Assembly (NCBI GenBank): GCA_018136815.1
Contig: CM030935.1
Coordinates: forward strand, 6,570,325-6,634,324
DNA from: Isochrysis galbana
Taxonomy: Eukaryota; Haptophyta; Isochrysidales; Isochrysidaceae
DNA: 64,000 bases
Reading direction: 5' to 3'
The notes under the pieces were generated by a model that worked only from the letters and a program-made list of their open reading frames with translations, searched no databases and was not told the origin of the DNA. Shown here one piece after another: positions 31,385-42,936 of the stretch (its first letter is position 1; each line of letters begins with the position of its first letter). The position numbers and the translations under genes are program-made.

Positions 31385-34030
31385 AGAAACAGTCCCATCG
31401 TCAGTAAGAGACAAAAACAAAACCATCCGCGCCCCCCCCTCCTTCTCCAAGAGACAGTCCCATCGACAGGAAGAGACAAAAACAAAACCATCCGCCCCCC
31501 CCCTCCTTCTCCAAGAGACAGTCCCATCGTCAGGAAGAGACAAAAACAAAACCATCCGCGCCCCCCCCTCCTTCTCCAAGAGACAGTCCCATCGTCAGGA
31601 AGAGACAAAAACAAAACCATCCGCCCCCCCCCCTCCTTCTCCAAGAGACAGTCCCATCGTCAGGAAGAGACAAAAACAAAACCATCCGCCCCCCCCCCTC
31701 CTTCTCCAAGAGACAGTCCCATCGTCAGGAAGAGACAAAAACAAAACCATCCGCCCCCCCCCTCCTTCTCCAAGAGACAGTCCCATCGTCAGGAAGAGAC
31801 AAAAACAAAACCATCCGCGCCCCCCCCCTCCTTCTCCAAGAGACAGTCCCATCGTCAGGAAGAGACAAAAACAAAACCATCCGCCCCCCCCCCTCCTTCT
31901 CCAAGAGACAGTCCCATCGACAGGAAGAGACAAAAACAAAACCATCCGCCCCCCCCCCTCCTTCTCCAAGAGACAGTCCCATCGTCAGGAAGAGACAAAA
32001 ACAAAACCATCCGCCCCCCCCCCTCCTTCTCCAAGAGACAGTCCCATCGTCAGGAAGAGACAAAAACAAAACCATCCGCCCCCCCCCCTCCTTCTCCAAG
32101 AGACAGTCCCATCGTCAGGAAGAGACAAAAACAAAACCATCCGCCCCCCCCCTCCTTCTCCAAGAGACAGTCCCATCGTCAGGAAGAGACAAAAACAAAA
32201 CCATCCGCGCCCCCCCCCTCCTTCTCCAAGAGACAGTCCCATCGTCAGGAAGAGACAAAAACAAAACCATCCGCCCCCCCCCTCCTTCTCCAAGAGACAG
32301 TCCCATCGACAGGAAGAGACAAAAACAAAACCATCCGCCCCCCCCCTCCTTCTCCAAGAGACAGTCCCATCGTCAGGAAGAGACAAAAACAAAACCATCC
32401 GCCCCCCCCCCTCCTTCTCCAAGAGACAGTCCCATCGTCAGGAAGAGACAAAAACAAAACCATCCGCCCCCCCCCCTCCTTCTCCAAGAGACAGTCCCAT
32501 CGTCAGGAAGAGACAAAAACAAAACCATCCGCCCCCCCCCTCCTTCTCCAAGAGACAGTCCCATCGTCAGGAAGAGACAAAAACAAAACCATCCGCGCCC
32601 CCCCCCTCCTTCTCCAAGAGACAGTCCCATCGTCAGGAAGAGACAAAAACAAAACCATCCGCCCCCCCCCCTCCTTCTCCAAGAGACAGTCCCATCGTCA
32701 GGAAGAGACAAAAACAAAACCATCCGCCCCCCCCCCTCCTTCTCCAAGAGACAGTCCCATCGTCAGGAAGAGACAAAAACAAAACCATCCGCCCCCCCCC
32801 TCCTTCTCCAAGAGACAGTCCCATCGTCAGGAAGAGACAAAAACAAAACCATTCGCCCCCCCCCCTCCTTCTCCAAGAGACAGTCCCATCGTCAGGAAGA
32901 GACAAAAACAAAACCATCCGCGCCCCCCTCCTTCTCCAAGAGACAGTCCCATCGACAGGAAGAGACAAAAACAAAACCATCCGCGCCCCCCTCCTTCTCC
33001 AAGAGACAGTCCCATCGACAGGAAGAGACAAAAACAAAACCATCCGCGCCCCCCTCCTTCTCCAAGAGACAGTCCCATCGACAGGAAGAGACAAAAACAA
33101 AACCATCCGCGCCCCCCTCCTTCTCCAAGAGACAGTCCCATCGACAGGAAGAGACAAAAACAAAACCATCCGCGCCCCCCTCCTTCTCCAAGAGACAGTC
33201 CCATCGACAGGAAGAGACAAAAACAAAACCATCCGCGCCCCCCCTCCTTCTCCAAGAGACAGTCCCATCGACAGGAAGAGACAAAAACAAAACCATCCGC
33301 GCCCCCCCTCCTTCTCCAAGAGACAGTCCCATCGTCAGGAAGAGACAAAAACAAAACCATCCGCGCCCCCCCCTCCTTCTCCAAGAGACAGTCCCATCGA
33401 CAGGAAGAGACAAAAACAAAACCATCCGCCCCCCCCCTCCTTCTCCAAGAGACAGTCCCATCGTCAGGAAGAGACAAAAACAAAACCATCCGCGCCCCCC
33501 CCTCCTTCTCCAAGAGACAGTCCCATCGACAGGAAGAGACAAAAACAAAACCATCCGCGCCCCCCTCCTTCTCCAAGAGACAGTCCCATCGTCAGGAAGA
33601 GACAAAAACAAAACCATCCGCGCCCCCCCCTCCTTCTCCAAGAGACAGTCCCATCGACAGGAAGAGACAAAAACAAAACCATCCGCGCCCCCCCCTCCTT
33701 CTCCAAGAGACAGTCCCATCGACAGGAAGAGACAAAAACAAAACCATCCGCCCCCCCCCTCCTTCTCCAAGAGACAGTCCCATCGACAGGAAGAGACAAA
33801 AACAAAACCATCCGCGCCCCCCTCCTTCTCCAAGAGACAGTCGCATCGTCAGGAAGAGACAAAAACAAAACCATCCGCGCCCCCCCCTCCTTCTCCAAGA
33901 GACAGTCCCATCGACAGGAAGAGACAAAAACAAAACCATCCGCGCCCCCCTCCTTCTCCAAGAGACAGTCCCATCGTCAGGAAGAGACAAAAACAAAACC
34001 ATCCGAGCCCCCCTCCTTCTCCAAGTGTCA
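31385..34030. repeat. Minisatellite: about 40 tandem units of about 65 bp
   Basis: Each unit reads CCATCCG, then (GC)CCCCCC, then TCCTTCTCCAAGAGACAGTC, CCATCG[T/A]CAGGAAGAG and ACAAAAACAAAA. Units differ mainly in C-run length (about 6 to 10), in a GC insertion before the run, and in T versus A after CCATCG. In the left two thirds the GC-type unit recurs about every six units (near 31811, 32201 and 32589), a higher-order period of about 390 bp. From about 32915 on, A-type units with short C runs dominate, including five nearly identical units in a row. Stop codons are absent from several frames on both strands, so very long open frames cross the array, but they are products of the repeat. Confidence 0.95.
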
Positions 34031-35189
34031 GAGCGAGGCTCATCTCACTCTTGGAGATGGCCTGCGAGGGCGCGCCGGCAGCTAGCGCGGAATGCGGTTC
34101 TTGCGGGGAGCTCATGGAGCTTTCCTCGGGGGTGACTACGGGCATGGTGATCGACGCACGACGCACGACGCACGGAGGGCGCGGAAGTGTGGAAGGAGGC
34201 TTGTGGGAGGTGGTGGCAGGCGACTGGGGGTGGCTCAGGCGCGTGCTTGGCTGGTATTGACTCGTTGACTCGGGGTATAGACTCGGGAACTCGGGGGGAC
34301 TCGCTTGGGAACACGGTGGGACTCGACGAAGTTGCTACAAAAACACTCACAAGAAACCCAAACCCCAACGACCTTGGGCTCAGAAAACTAACGTAAACAC
34401 TCCGGAATCATACGATAAACAAACCCTCCCCGTGCGACAAAGGCTGAGGTCGCGATCGCTCGTCATGCGCGAAGAAATACGGAAAGAGAGCGCAAAACTA
34501 CGCAAACGAAGGGTTCAAACTATCGTTAAAGTGAAAACTCGTCCGCTGAAGCCAACGCGGAGGGTCGAGGAGAGGTCCAAACTCGCGCGGGGGGAAGAAG
34601 GCGATGTGCAGAGAGACCTTCTAGACAAGCGACGAGCAAGGGGCGACGAAACAAGACGCGAGACGCGGGGCGCGTGCCATTCGTTCTTCCTTTCTTTCAC
34701 CGAAAACGCGGCGAAACTAACGTTAAACATCGGTACCCCCTCCGCGAGAATCGCGAAGAAGAACGGACGAGATGGAGGCAATCATCGAAGGAATCGCGAG
34801 AGGAATCGAAGCGAGGGGGGGAAACAGCGCGCGCGGGGGGGGAACGAACGACGGCCGGAGGAAACGAACCGCGCGCGGAGGAGAAGAACCTCGCGCGGGG
34901 GGGGGGAATAATATAACGGCCGGAGGCGACGGATGGCACGCCGAGAGGAAGAACCTGCCGCGGGGGGCGAGGGACCGAGGGCACCGCGGGGCAGCGTGGG
35001 AGGGCGCGAGGGTGATCTCGGAGCGAGATCGCGTCCTTTCCCTCGCGGAGCGCAGAGAGACCCCCACGGAACATCCTGGGACCGGAGAATGTTTTGGACG
35101 AAACTTCCCTCCGTCGGCCGAGGAGAGGAGGACGGAGAGAGAGAGAGAGAGAGTCTCGCAGAGCAACTGCGGAACGAGAAGTCGAAGTC
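34031..35189. other. Intergenic, G/A-rich, no clear gene
   Basis: 34031-34260 has an open frame (MACEGAPAASAECGSCGELM) of reasonable composition, but I cannot connect it to other exons. 34262-34325 repeats GACTCG and GGGACTCG words. The remainder to 35160 is purine-rich with runs of G after CGCGCG. Confidence 0.35.
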
Positions 35190-35422
35190 ATGCCGGTTTA
35201 TTACCTTAAACGAGCCAACAATTATAGTAACAGCAAAAACAAAATTCGAATCGCAAATTTCGAAACCAAAATCTGCAAACCTGGACTTGAGACCATGGGG
35301 AATCCGAATCTGTGTGTCTTGTGCGTCAGTGGCAACACGGGGAACTGTTCAATTGTAATTGTGAGCGCGTACCTTACACGAATATTCATGCCTACAGCCT
35401 TCAGATGGGCAGGAATACAACA
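35190..35422 (-). mobile_element. Candidate 3' LTR region of the Ty3/gypsy element
   Basis: On the minus strand, 265 bases after the pol stop, AAGTCGGGGGG is followed by TGTTGTATTCC. A purine tract followed by TGT is the usual polypurine tract plus LTR start, here at 35422. The A/T-richer stretch down to about 35190 differs in composition from its surroundings. I cannot define the other LTR end or find the matching 5' LTR, which would lie beyond the gap. Confidence 0.45.
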
Positions 35423-35686
35423 CCCCCCGACTTAAATCGAGACGTCTCCCGATGTCGAGCCAAGAGAGTTCATTTAACCATACGAGACGAGAGACTTAGA
35501 AGAGGAGGATTAACCCATGGATCCAAAGCGAGCACAAAATCGGCAGCTTAGCGCGGCGGCCCCCGATTTCGTACGCCACGTCCTACCACGTTCTCCCTTT
35601 TACAGGAGTTTTGCTCGGGCAGTTGCGCTGGGTCAGGCGCTGACGCGACGCTAATCATCCACTTCCGGTCGACTTAGCACTTAGCG

Positions 35687-38600
35687 CTACGAACGTGAAC
35701 GAGAACGGGTACGACTTGAAGGCAGATCAGGAGGAATACGATTTGACTCTTGAACTCGACGTGGAACTTGATTAGACTGGGGACTTGAACTTGGACTTGA
35801 AGAGGAGTCTACAGCGGAGTGAGCTTGGGGTTGAACCGGACGGCGGTCGAAAGTGGTGTCGTACGACTCAACTAGATCAGCACAACGCCGAAGCAACTCA
35901 ATTCGAGACTCCCAAGTAGCTTCAGAACGAGGATAGCCGCGCCATTTGACGAGATACTTGAATGAAACTCCATCGCCCTTGCGATCGAGTAACTCTTCGA
36001 CCAAATACTCATCTCCAGCGAGCGGAGACGAATCGGTGACGGTAAAGTACGGACGAAGATTGGAAATGTGAACTTCATCCTTGACTTGACGATTTTCGAG
36101 ATCGCGTAGACGGTATCGAGTGGCCGAGATGGCTTCTTCTACTCGGTAAGGACCGGAGTAGAGGTATTGAAGTTTGTTGGCGTGGCCAGGGATTCGACGA
36201 CAAACTCTGTCTCCTTGTTTGAAGGTAACACCGAGTTTAGACTTTTGAGAGGCGGAGCGCATCGATTCACGTTGGGCTTCTTGAGTACTTTCGAGGGCGG
36301 AACGCCACGACTCGAGAAGCTTCTTATTGAGCTCGGTGGCGTAAGTGACGGCATCGGACGGAGGCCTAGATGGAAGCAACTCAAGAACAGGAGCAGGGTC
36401 AGCAAGTTGAGCTGGAAGACGAAGCTCCCGACCAAACAAGATAGCCGCGGGTGACTTGGGTACGACGCGACCGGCGGTCGCTCGCATAGACATGAGAAGA
36501 AACGGAAGGTGATCGACCCAATGGGCGCCGCCTTCATTGGAGACTCGAGTCATCGTGAGGAGAGTTTGTTGAGCTCTTTCTACTAGCCCTACGCCTTCGT
36601 GGCGATAGGCTTCAGTAGTGCTCAAGTCCGTGCCGGTCGCTTTGAGAATTAGGTCCACTAATCGAGAGCAAAGATTCGAGCCGGCGTCGGTTCGAAGTTG
36701 GCGAGGGACTCCATAACGAGATACGATGAGACGCATGAAGACGTCTAGACATTTCGAGGACGAGGGGTTACCGTTGCAAGGCTCAGCTTCAATCCAACGA
36801 GAGAGAGAATCGACGAAAACAATCAGCTTGTCAAAACCGGAGCGGCCGGATACGAAATCGTGAGTGGGCGCCATCGAAAGAATATCGCAATAGACGACGT
36901 CGAAAGGATAAGATCCGATGGAAAGACCGGATGGATGGGCGAGCGGTCGCGGTAACGGTTTGCCAAGAGTGCATTCGTGGCACTCTCGAACGTATTCCGA
37001 TACAGAGGCGGACATGCCAGGCCAGTACACTCGAGTACGAAGTAGGGTAGACGTCCTTGTCGCACCTGGGTGACCAAGGTGGTCATGGTAGGCGCGGAGG
37101 TACGTGTCACGAAGGGACTCCGGAATGTACAAACGAAGAGGAGCCTCTTCCGCTTCTGAGGAGCGGTAGTAGAGTAGGCCATCGCGAAGGAGGAATCGGG
37201 AACTTTTCTTCGACGACGAGCTAGAGTCAATCGAAGAGGAAGCTTTCGGAAGGATCGACTCGACTTCAGAAAGGATCGAGCTGGCGAGATCGTCGGTAGA
37301 GAGCGCTTGACGTAATTCGTCGGCATGAGGCACGCCCACATCGAGATACGAGGAGGTAATCGACTCCGAAGATTCCGATGCTTGACGAGCGAGCCTATCG
37401 CTTGCTTGTTGGCGGCGAGCGGTGAGGGTGGATGAAGTAACCGCGGCGGCGACTATGTCGTGAATTTCAGAAGAATCGAAAGAATGGGCGTCACTCTCCT
37501 CGAGATGGAGAGGATCGTGATCAGGCTCGAGAGCAACTAAGCGGGATAAGCCGTCGGCGTCCCAGTGAGTGACTCCAGGTTTGTGCACGACGTCGAATCT
37601 ATATTCGGCTAGCTTTAGGACCCATCGCATGAGGCGCGAGGCTGGACCACCGGTGACTTGATCTTTCATCGTGTGAAGCCAGCGCAAAGCTGAATGGTCT
37701 ACGACGAGGGTGAAGTGGCGACCCCAAAGATAAGGCCTCCAATTTCGGATCGATTCTAGCGCTGCTAGAAGTTCGATTTCAGTGACTGTCCAATGGCGCT
37801 CAGCCGGACTCAAGCTACGACCGTAGTATGCAACGACGCGCTCTCTCCCTTCGTCGTCTTTTTGGGCGAGGACGCCGGCGATGCCGAGCTTGCTAGCACC
37901 GTCGGTTTTAACGAGGAAAGGACGGTCGTCTCGAGGAGGTGCAAGTACGGGTTCTTCACAGATAGCTTGCTTGAGATCTTCGATAGCCTGTCGACAGGCT
38001 TCTGTTTGCGACTCGACCGGGACGTCGCACCCTTTCCGCGTGAGAGCGGTTAACGGCGCCGCACGGATCGCAAAACGACGGATGAAACGGCGGTAGTAGG
38101 AGCACAATCCAAGGAACGAACGGACGGCTTCGATCGAGTTGATTTGGGTTGGGTCGATTTTCGAGACAGCTTCCACTTTCTTGGGATCCATCCGAAGACC
38201 TTCACGCGAAACAACGTGGCCGAGATATTCAGCCGAGGTGGCAAAGAAAACGCATTTCGACATCTTGCAAGTGAGGCCCGCCCAGATGAGACGTTCCAAG
38301 ACAAGATCAAGACGGTGTAACATTTGTTGGAATGACGACTCTTCCCTGGCCTGCAGCGAGTCACCTACACCTGTCGACCAGGCGCCGACATCATCCAAGT
38401 ATGGCATACAAATCTCCCATGCCAGCCCACCGAGAACGGCGTCCATGAGGCGGCACATATACGAGGGACCGGATTGAACACCGAAAGGCAAGTAATTGAA
38501 CTCGTACTTGCCGCGATGAGTAGTGAACGCGGTGATATGTTTATCGGATTCTTTGATCGGTATACCCCAGAAACCAGATGCCAGGTCCAGGGTGCAAAGG

Positions 38601-39167
38601 AATAGAGAATCGAGGTTGCCTTGACCGGACGACAATCGGTCGATGGCTTCTACCGTGAGGGGAAGAGGGCTGTCCTCTAGACGAAGCTTGGAGTTGACGT
38701 CGCGATAATCTACGCAGAAACGTACGGAGCCATCCTTCTTAGTGACTAACACGACTCGAGAGGCCCACGACGAATTTGATTTCCTAATGATGCCCGCGGA
38801 CTCCATCTTGCAAACTTCGTCCTCTATGATCTTCTCACCCTCTCGTCCAACTCTAGACGGTGCGTGACGGTGAGCTTCGGCTCCGGGGTTGAGCGGTAGC
38901 TCTACCTCCATCACGTGAGTGTGATTCGGGTTAGTCGGGTCAATTGCGAAAGCAGCGATACGTCGGGCCAGTAGACGACGAACTTGTTCACGTTGGGGCA
39001 TCGAGAGACGGCCCTCGGGGTCGATCTTGGCTGCCTCGAGGAGCTTGCGTTGGTCCTCGTTGAGCGACTCAATCACATCCGGCGAGTTATTGTCACCGAC
39101 GCGGTGATAAGTTCCAGCGTGAATCTTGAATCGAACCTGTAGCGAAGCTACAGGATGGAACGACGGA
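35687..39167 (-). mobile_element. Ty3/gypsy retrotransposon pol with chromodomain, 5' end in a gap
   Basis: The minus-strand frame is open from the gap to a stop at 35687, about 1160 codons without a break. In order: reverse transcriptase (FCVDYRDVN; TLDLASGFWGIPI; MPYLDDVGAW with the YxDD site); RNase H (VKTDGASKLGIAGVL, TEIELLAALESI, VVDHSALRWLH, HWDADGLSR); integrase with an HHCC finger (YHDHLGHPGA ... CHECTLGKP) and a DDE core (VVYCDILSM, LRTDAGSN, GLVERAQQ). A C-terminal chromodomain (DEYLVEELLDRKGDG then KYLVKWRGYPRSEATWE) places it with the chromoviruses, whose chromodomain steers integration to marked chromatin. All catalytic residues I can check are present, so the copy is young. Gag and protease are missing because the gap lies just upstream. 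Frame beyond the gap (to 39529) is unrelated sequence. Confidence 0.93.
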
Positions 39168-39267
39168 NNNNNNNNNNNNNNNNNNNNNNNNNNNNNNNNN
39201 NNNNNNNNNNNNNNNNNNNNNNNNNNNNNNNNNNNNNNNNNNNNNNNNNNNNNNNNNNNNNNNNNNN
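39168..39267. other. Assembly gap (100 N) between two different elements
   Basis: Exactly 100 N. To the left is the minus-strand gypsy pol, to the right the plus-strand hAT tail. The gap must hide the start of one and the body of the other, or be a misjoin. Confidence 1.
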
Positions 39268-39478
39268 GCTGGGGTGGCGGTGGCGCGATAACGGCAAGCT
39301 TTTTCCAGCGTGGGCAAAGGCCGCACGAGTTGTCTTCGCTGTTTCCCCTAACTCTGCATCGTGTGAACGTGTCTTTTCGTTGCTCCGTGCAATGTATGGT
39401 GAACAACAATCCGGTGTGCTTTCCGATCATTTGCAAGTGTCCCTCATGAGTCGCTATAACAAGCGGATCGTGGGTTGA
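39268..39478 (+). pseudogene. C-terminal tail of a hAT-family transposase
   Basis: From the gap the + strand reads LFPAWAKAARVVFAVSPNSA, then SCERVFSLLRAMYGEQQSGV and LSDHLQVSLMSRYNKR before a stop at 39478. This is the hAT C-terminal dimerisation domain, whose hallmark is fP-x-L-a-x-x-A-r...S-x-x-x-E-R-x-F-S followed by R-x-x-L. The catalytic core and zinc finger would be upstream and are not in the assembly. The element may be complete in the genome and hidden by the gap. Confidence 0.8.
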
Positions 39479-39959
39479 GTGTGTGTGTCTCTGTCTAGTC
39501 ACGTCACCAGTTGTTGGCTTGCTTTGCACTACGCTGCGCGCCTCGCGCCTCCGCCGCGTCTCGCGCCAGCAAGTGATGCCTCGCGCCCAAATCTCAAATC
39601 ACTTGCGTGGCGCTGGCTGCTGTGCGCGACCGGCCGACGCTCGCACGCTCGCGTTGCGAACTGCACGTCGCCTGCGCGTTCCACCTGCGCGGCCCCGCGC
39701 TCAGCGACGAGGCGGCGCTCGCGCGCGTCCCGATGGGCATTTTGTCATGTGACCGCGCATTCCCTCGCGCGCGCTGCCGCGCTGCTCGCTAAAGCAAGCA
39801 GCAACTGCAGCACTTACAAATGGAAGTGCGTCAACACTGTGTCAACACTTGTTGTGCCCTGCGTCAACACTTGGAAGAGGCCAGATGGGTTAACACCTTG
39901 CCCAAGCTCCTGTAATGGGCCCTCGAGGGCGTGTCAACGTGAACCCATACGCCCTGCTC

Positions 39960-40700
39960 TCGATGCGGAGGTTCGCCTTCACTCGTCCGCGGTGGAGGAG
40001 GAGCCGTTGCCGATCCTTGCTCCCTCTCCCTCTCCTTCGTCCTCGTCCCCGTTCGTGCCGATGCCTCCTCTCTTGGAGACGTGTGCCTCCGTTTCCTTTC
40101 CGGACACGTTTACTCCAGAGGGTTGGCATGCCGCCTTGCGCCTAACCTGGTCAGGCCAGGAACGCCTCGCTTTGCTTCCGACTTCCGACGCCGCCATCTC
40201 GCCTAGGCTTGGGTGCCTTGCCGGACCTGCACCCGCCGCTGCCTCCGCTCGACCGCCCCGCTCGCCGCTCCGTTGCTGAGGTCATTGCCGACCATAAGTA
40301 GCGGCACGCCGCCTTCGTTCCCTCGGGTTTCACGCCTGTTCTCAACCAGCCTGCTGTCGTCGCTTCTGTGTCCAGGGAGGTACCGGCGAGGCTTGTCTCC
40401 GACACGCCGCCTAGCCTCTACCCCCGTCACTGCCTATATGTTCGCGATCTTATCGTTTGTCGTCAATCTGCCGCGGGCCCTACTCGTTATATCGTCGATT
40501 CCGCCCTCGCCGTCAACAAGACTCTCGCGGACACGGGAGCCGGCCCCTCGGTGTCGCTGACGGCAATAGCCGCCTCACCCTTACCGTTAACGACCGTCGC
40601 ATACACACGACAGTCTCCACTCGCCCTCGTTCCACCGCGGCGCCGCTCGCCGTGGTAGCCGCCGTCGACCTGCCTGACCAAAGCGCTGATCCTCTCCTGG
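39960..40700 (+). pseudogene. Decayed gypsy gag-protease copy with deletion and frameshift
   Basis: SLYPRHCLYVRDLIVCRQSA, then TRYIVDSALAVNKTLADTGA and GPSVSL, parallels the 22.5 kb copy up to the protease active site. The next homologous part (NSRLTLTVNDRRIHTTVSTR) is in another frame and corresponds to sequence about 85 codons further on, so the second half of the protease, including the LG-DFL motif, is deleted. Upstream from 39960 there is gag-like Ser/Pro-rich sequence (WHAALRLTWSGQERLALL). Confidence 0.7.
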
Positions 40701-40859
40701 CCCTCGCTCCTTGCCGTTGCGCCCCTTTGTGGCCTGTCTCGCTCCTGTTTCGCTCCTTTGCACCTTGGGCCTTGCTCTGCCTTTGGTCCCTCCTTGCTGT
40801 CGTTCCCCCGCGCTCGTTCTCGCTCTCGTCGTAGGTGTTCGTCGTTGCGGACCTTTCCC

Positions 40860-41862
40860 CCGCGCGAAGCCTACCCTCTCTCCCCTTCCGGTTTACGCTC
40901 GTAGATTCCCTCCTTACTTTCTATCTACTCGTTCGCGGTAACCGCCGTTCGCCGTCGGCTCTTCCGTCGCATCATCGCTCTCTTGTCGGCTTTCTCTTCC
41001 TTGTTTCCTTCCTTCTGTGTCTTCCCCGCCCAAGTGGAGAAAGATACGTTAGTGTGGAGGAATGTTGGGTGAAAGTCAAGTGTGCGTGTCTCGGATTGTT
41101 GTCGGACTCATCGGATTGGTACCCTGTCGGCCTCTGTCGCCCTCGTCCCTCGTCCCAGTCGCTCCTCGCTCCCTCGTTCTCGCTCTCGCTCTCGCTCAGT
41201 CGTAACCAGCAATCTTACAACACCAACCAAATCCACTCACTCACCCACTCACCCTCGCTATCCGCTATGTCCGCTCCGTCTTCGCGCTCGCCCTCGCCAC
41301 TGCCCGCCATCCATCTTCCAACCATGAAAGATGGTCTGCCCGTCCCGCCCGCCAATGGCCAAAATGCCGTGCCTGCCGCCGCCTACCTTCCGTCCCGTTC
41401 GGTCCCTCCTGTTCCATCCATAACCTCCAATCCGTCACCGTCGCTCTCGCTCTCGTCGCTCTCGCTCTCGTAACACTCATACCCTACAGCCTCGCCTCTC
41501 CTCGCCAGCCCCTGCCATCAGAGCCCTCCTCACACTCGCCCTCGCCTCTCGCCGCTCGCTCGATGCCGCTTTCGCCGCCGTCCTCGCCCTCGCTCAAGCC
41601 CGCCTGCCCGCCTTCCTCTGCTGACGGGCCTCAGCGCCTCAGCCCGTCAGCACCTCCGAACTCGTCTCCTCCGCCGCGCCTGCCGCCGGCATGGCCCCTT
41701 CCTCATTGCCCTCAAGCCCTATGGGCCATCACAATTCGTCAAACGTTTGGTGTGATGGCAGCCTCACCACATCCCCTCCCCGTGGTGGAGTGCCCTCGAG
41801 GGGGGCCTACGCATGAGGCAGCCAAGTGGAGGAAATATCGGGGGGAGGGACAGAGGTGCTAG
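40860..41862 (+). mobile_element. Retrotransposon 5' leader and gag start, degenerate
   Basis: About 40900-41265 is a leader-like stretch rich in TCGCTCTCGCTC. An ATG at 41266 begins MSAPSSRSPSPLPAIHLPTM, a Ser/Pro-rich gag-like opening that stops at 41473. Shifted frames continue in similar style to 41862. The part from about 41440 to 41750 is a further copy of the 13.5 kb repeat, including the GCTGACGGGC...GCCCGTCAGC hairpin. No RT or protease follows. Confidence 0.45.
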
Positions 41863-42149
41863 GAGTGGGCGCCATGGCGAGTAGAGTAGTAAAATCTCTC
41901 TCTCCGCTCCTCGCTCTCGCCTTCCCCCCCGCCCCTCTCGACTCTCTCTCTCCCTCTCTCCTCTCCTCTCAGTTCGCCTGCTATCAGCAATGGGGCCCAC
42001 ACTCCGCCCCCCCCCCCCCTCTCTCTCTCTCTCCTCAAATGCTCAATGAACCACCCCGGAGATCTCGAGAGGTCTCCTCTTCATGCACGCGAGAAGCGAC
42101 GGCGCTCTTCTCTTTCTCTCTCGCGCGAACGGCTCATTAGTGAATGAAA

Positions 42150-42309
42150 GAAGGGGATGAGGAGGAGGAGAGAAGGGGGGGGGGGGGGGGGAGGGAGGGA
42201 GAGAGGGGGGGGGGGGAGAGAGAGAGAGAGGACTCTGGTGCTCAACGCCCACCACCAGAGGACTTTTCTCTCAAGAGGGCTTCATTTTCTTCTCTTACCA
42301 AGAAACAGA

Positions 42310-42340
<31 letters not shown>

Positions 42341-42936
42341 CTCGGGCCCTCCATTCCTGCGCCCCCCCCCCTCCTTCTCTCTCTCTCAGGGTTTCTAACC
42401 TTCTTCACACTAAATGTTCCGAGAGTTCGAGAGAGAAGAGTCCTTCTCCTCCCTCTCCTCTCTCTCTCGTCACACAGTCTCTCTCCTCTCTCTCCTCCCC
42501 TCCTTCTCTTACCTACTCTGGCCCTCTCTCTTCTCATCTCTGGTCGGTGCGTGCCCATCATCATCATGAGTATCTCTCTTCTTCTCTCCCTCCCTCCCCT
42601 CCCCTCCACACCCGATCCTCTCCTTTTTCTTCTCTCTTCTCTATTCTTCTTCAACTCTTACTCTTCTCCCTCTCTCTCCCGCAACGTCCTCACCCCTTCT
42701 GCGAGTCTTAACCCCCCTCTCCCCCCCTCTCCCTCCAAGACTGCCCCCCCCCTCTCCCTCCCTCCCTCCCTCCCTCCCACCCTCCCCTTTCGCCTCCCCC
42801 CCCAGCCCACTCTCTCCCTCGCCGTCTCCCCCCAGCCCCCCCTACACCCCCTCCTCCCCTCCCTCTCACCCCCTCTCCCCCTCTCCCCTCCCCAGCCTTT
42901 CTCTCCCTCTCTCCGTCTCTCCCTCTCCCCTCCTCA
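42150..42936 (+). promoter_or_regulatory. Upstream tract of the PP2C gene: (GA) then 600 bases of C/T
   Basis: 42175-42235 is G/A-rich with long G runs, and from about 42300 to the ATG at 42937 the + strand is almost only C and T. It is one of the longest such tracts in the window. Frames open through it are low-complexity. Confidence 0.5.

Noticed and set aside
29549-31579. 676-codon minus-strand frame and similar frames through GA/CT tracts
   Set aside because: Composition is Ser/Leu/Pro simple sequence from (CT)n, and the frame overlaps the start of a real gene on the same strand in another phase.
31385-34030. Array resembling a CRISPR locus (regular repeats)
   Set aside because: The whole unit, including what would be the spacer, is repeated. 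There are no unique spacers, no cas genes, and the genome is eukaryotic.
39268-39529. N-terminal extension of the gypsy polyprotein across the gap
   Set aside because: The sequence right of the gap is the antisense of the hAT tail, so it cannot be part of the gypsy protein.
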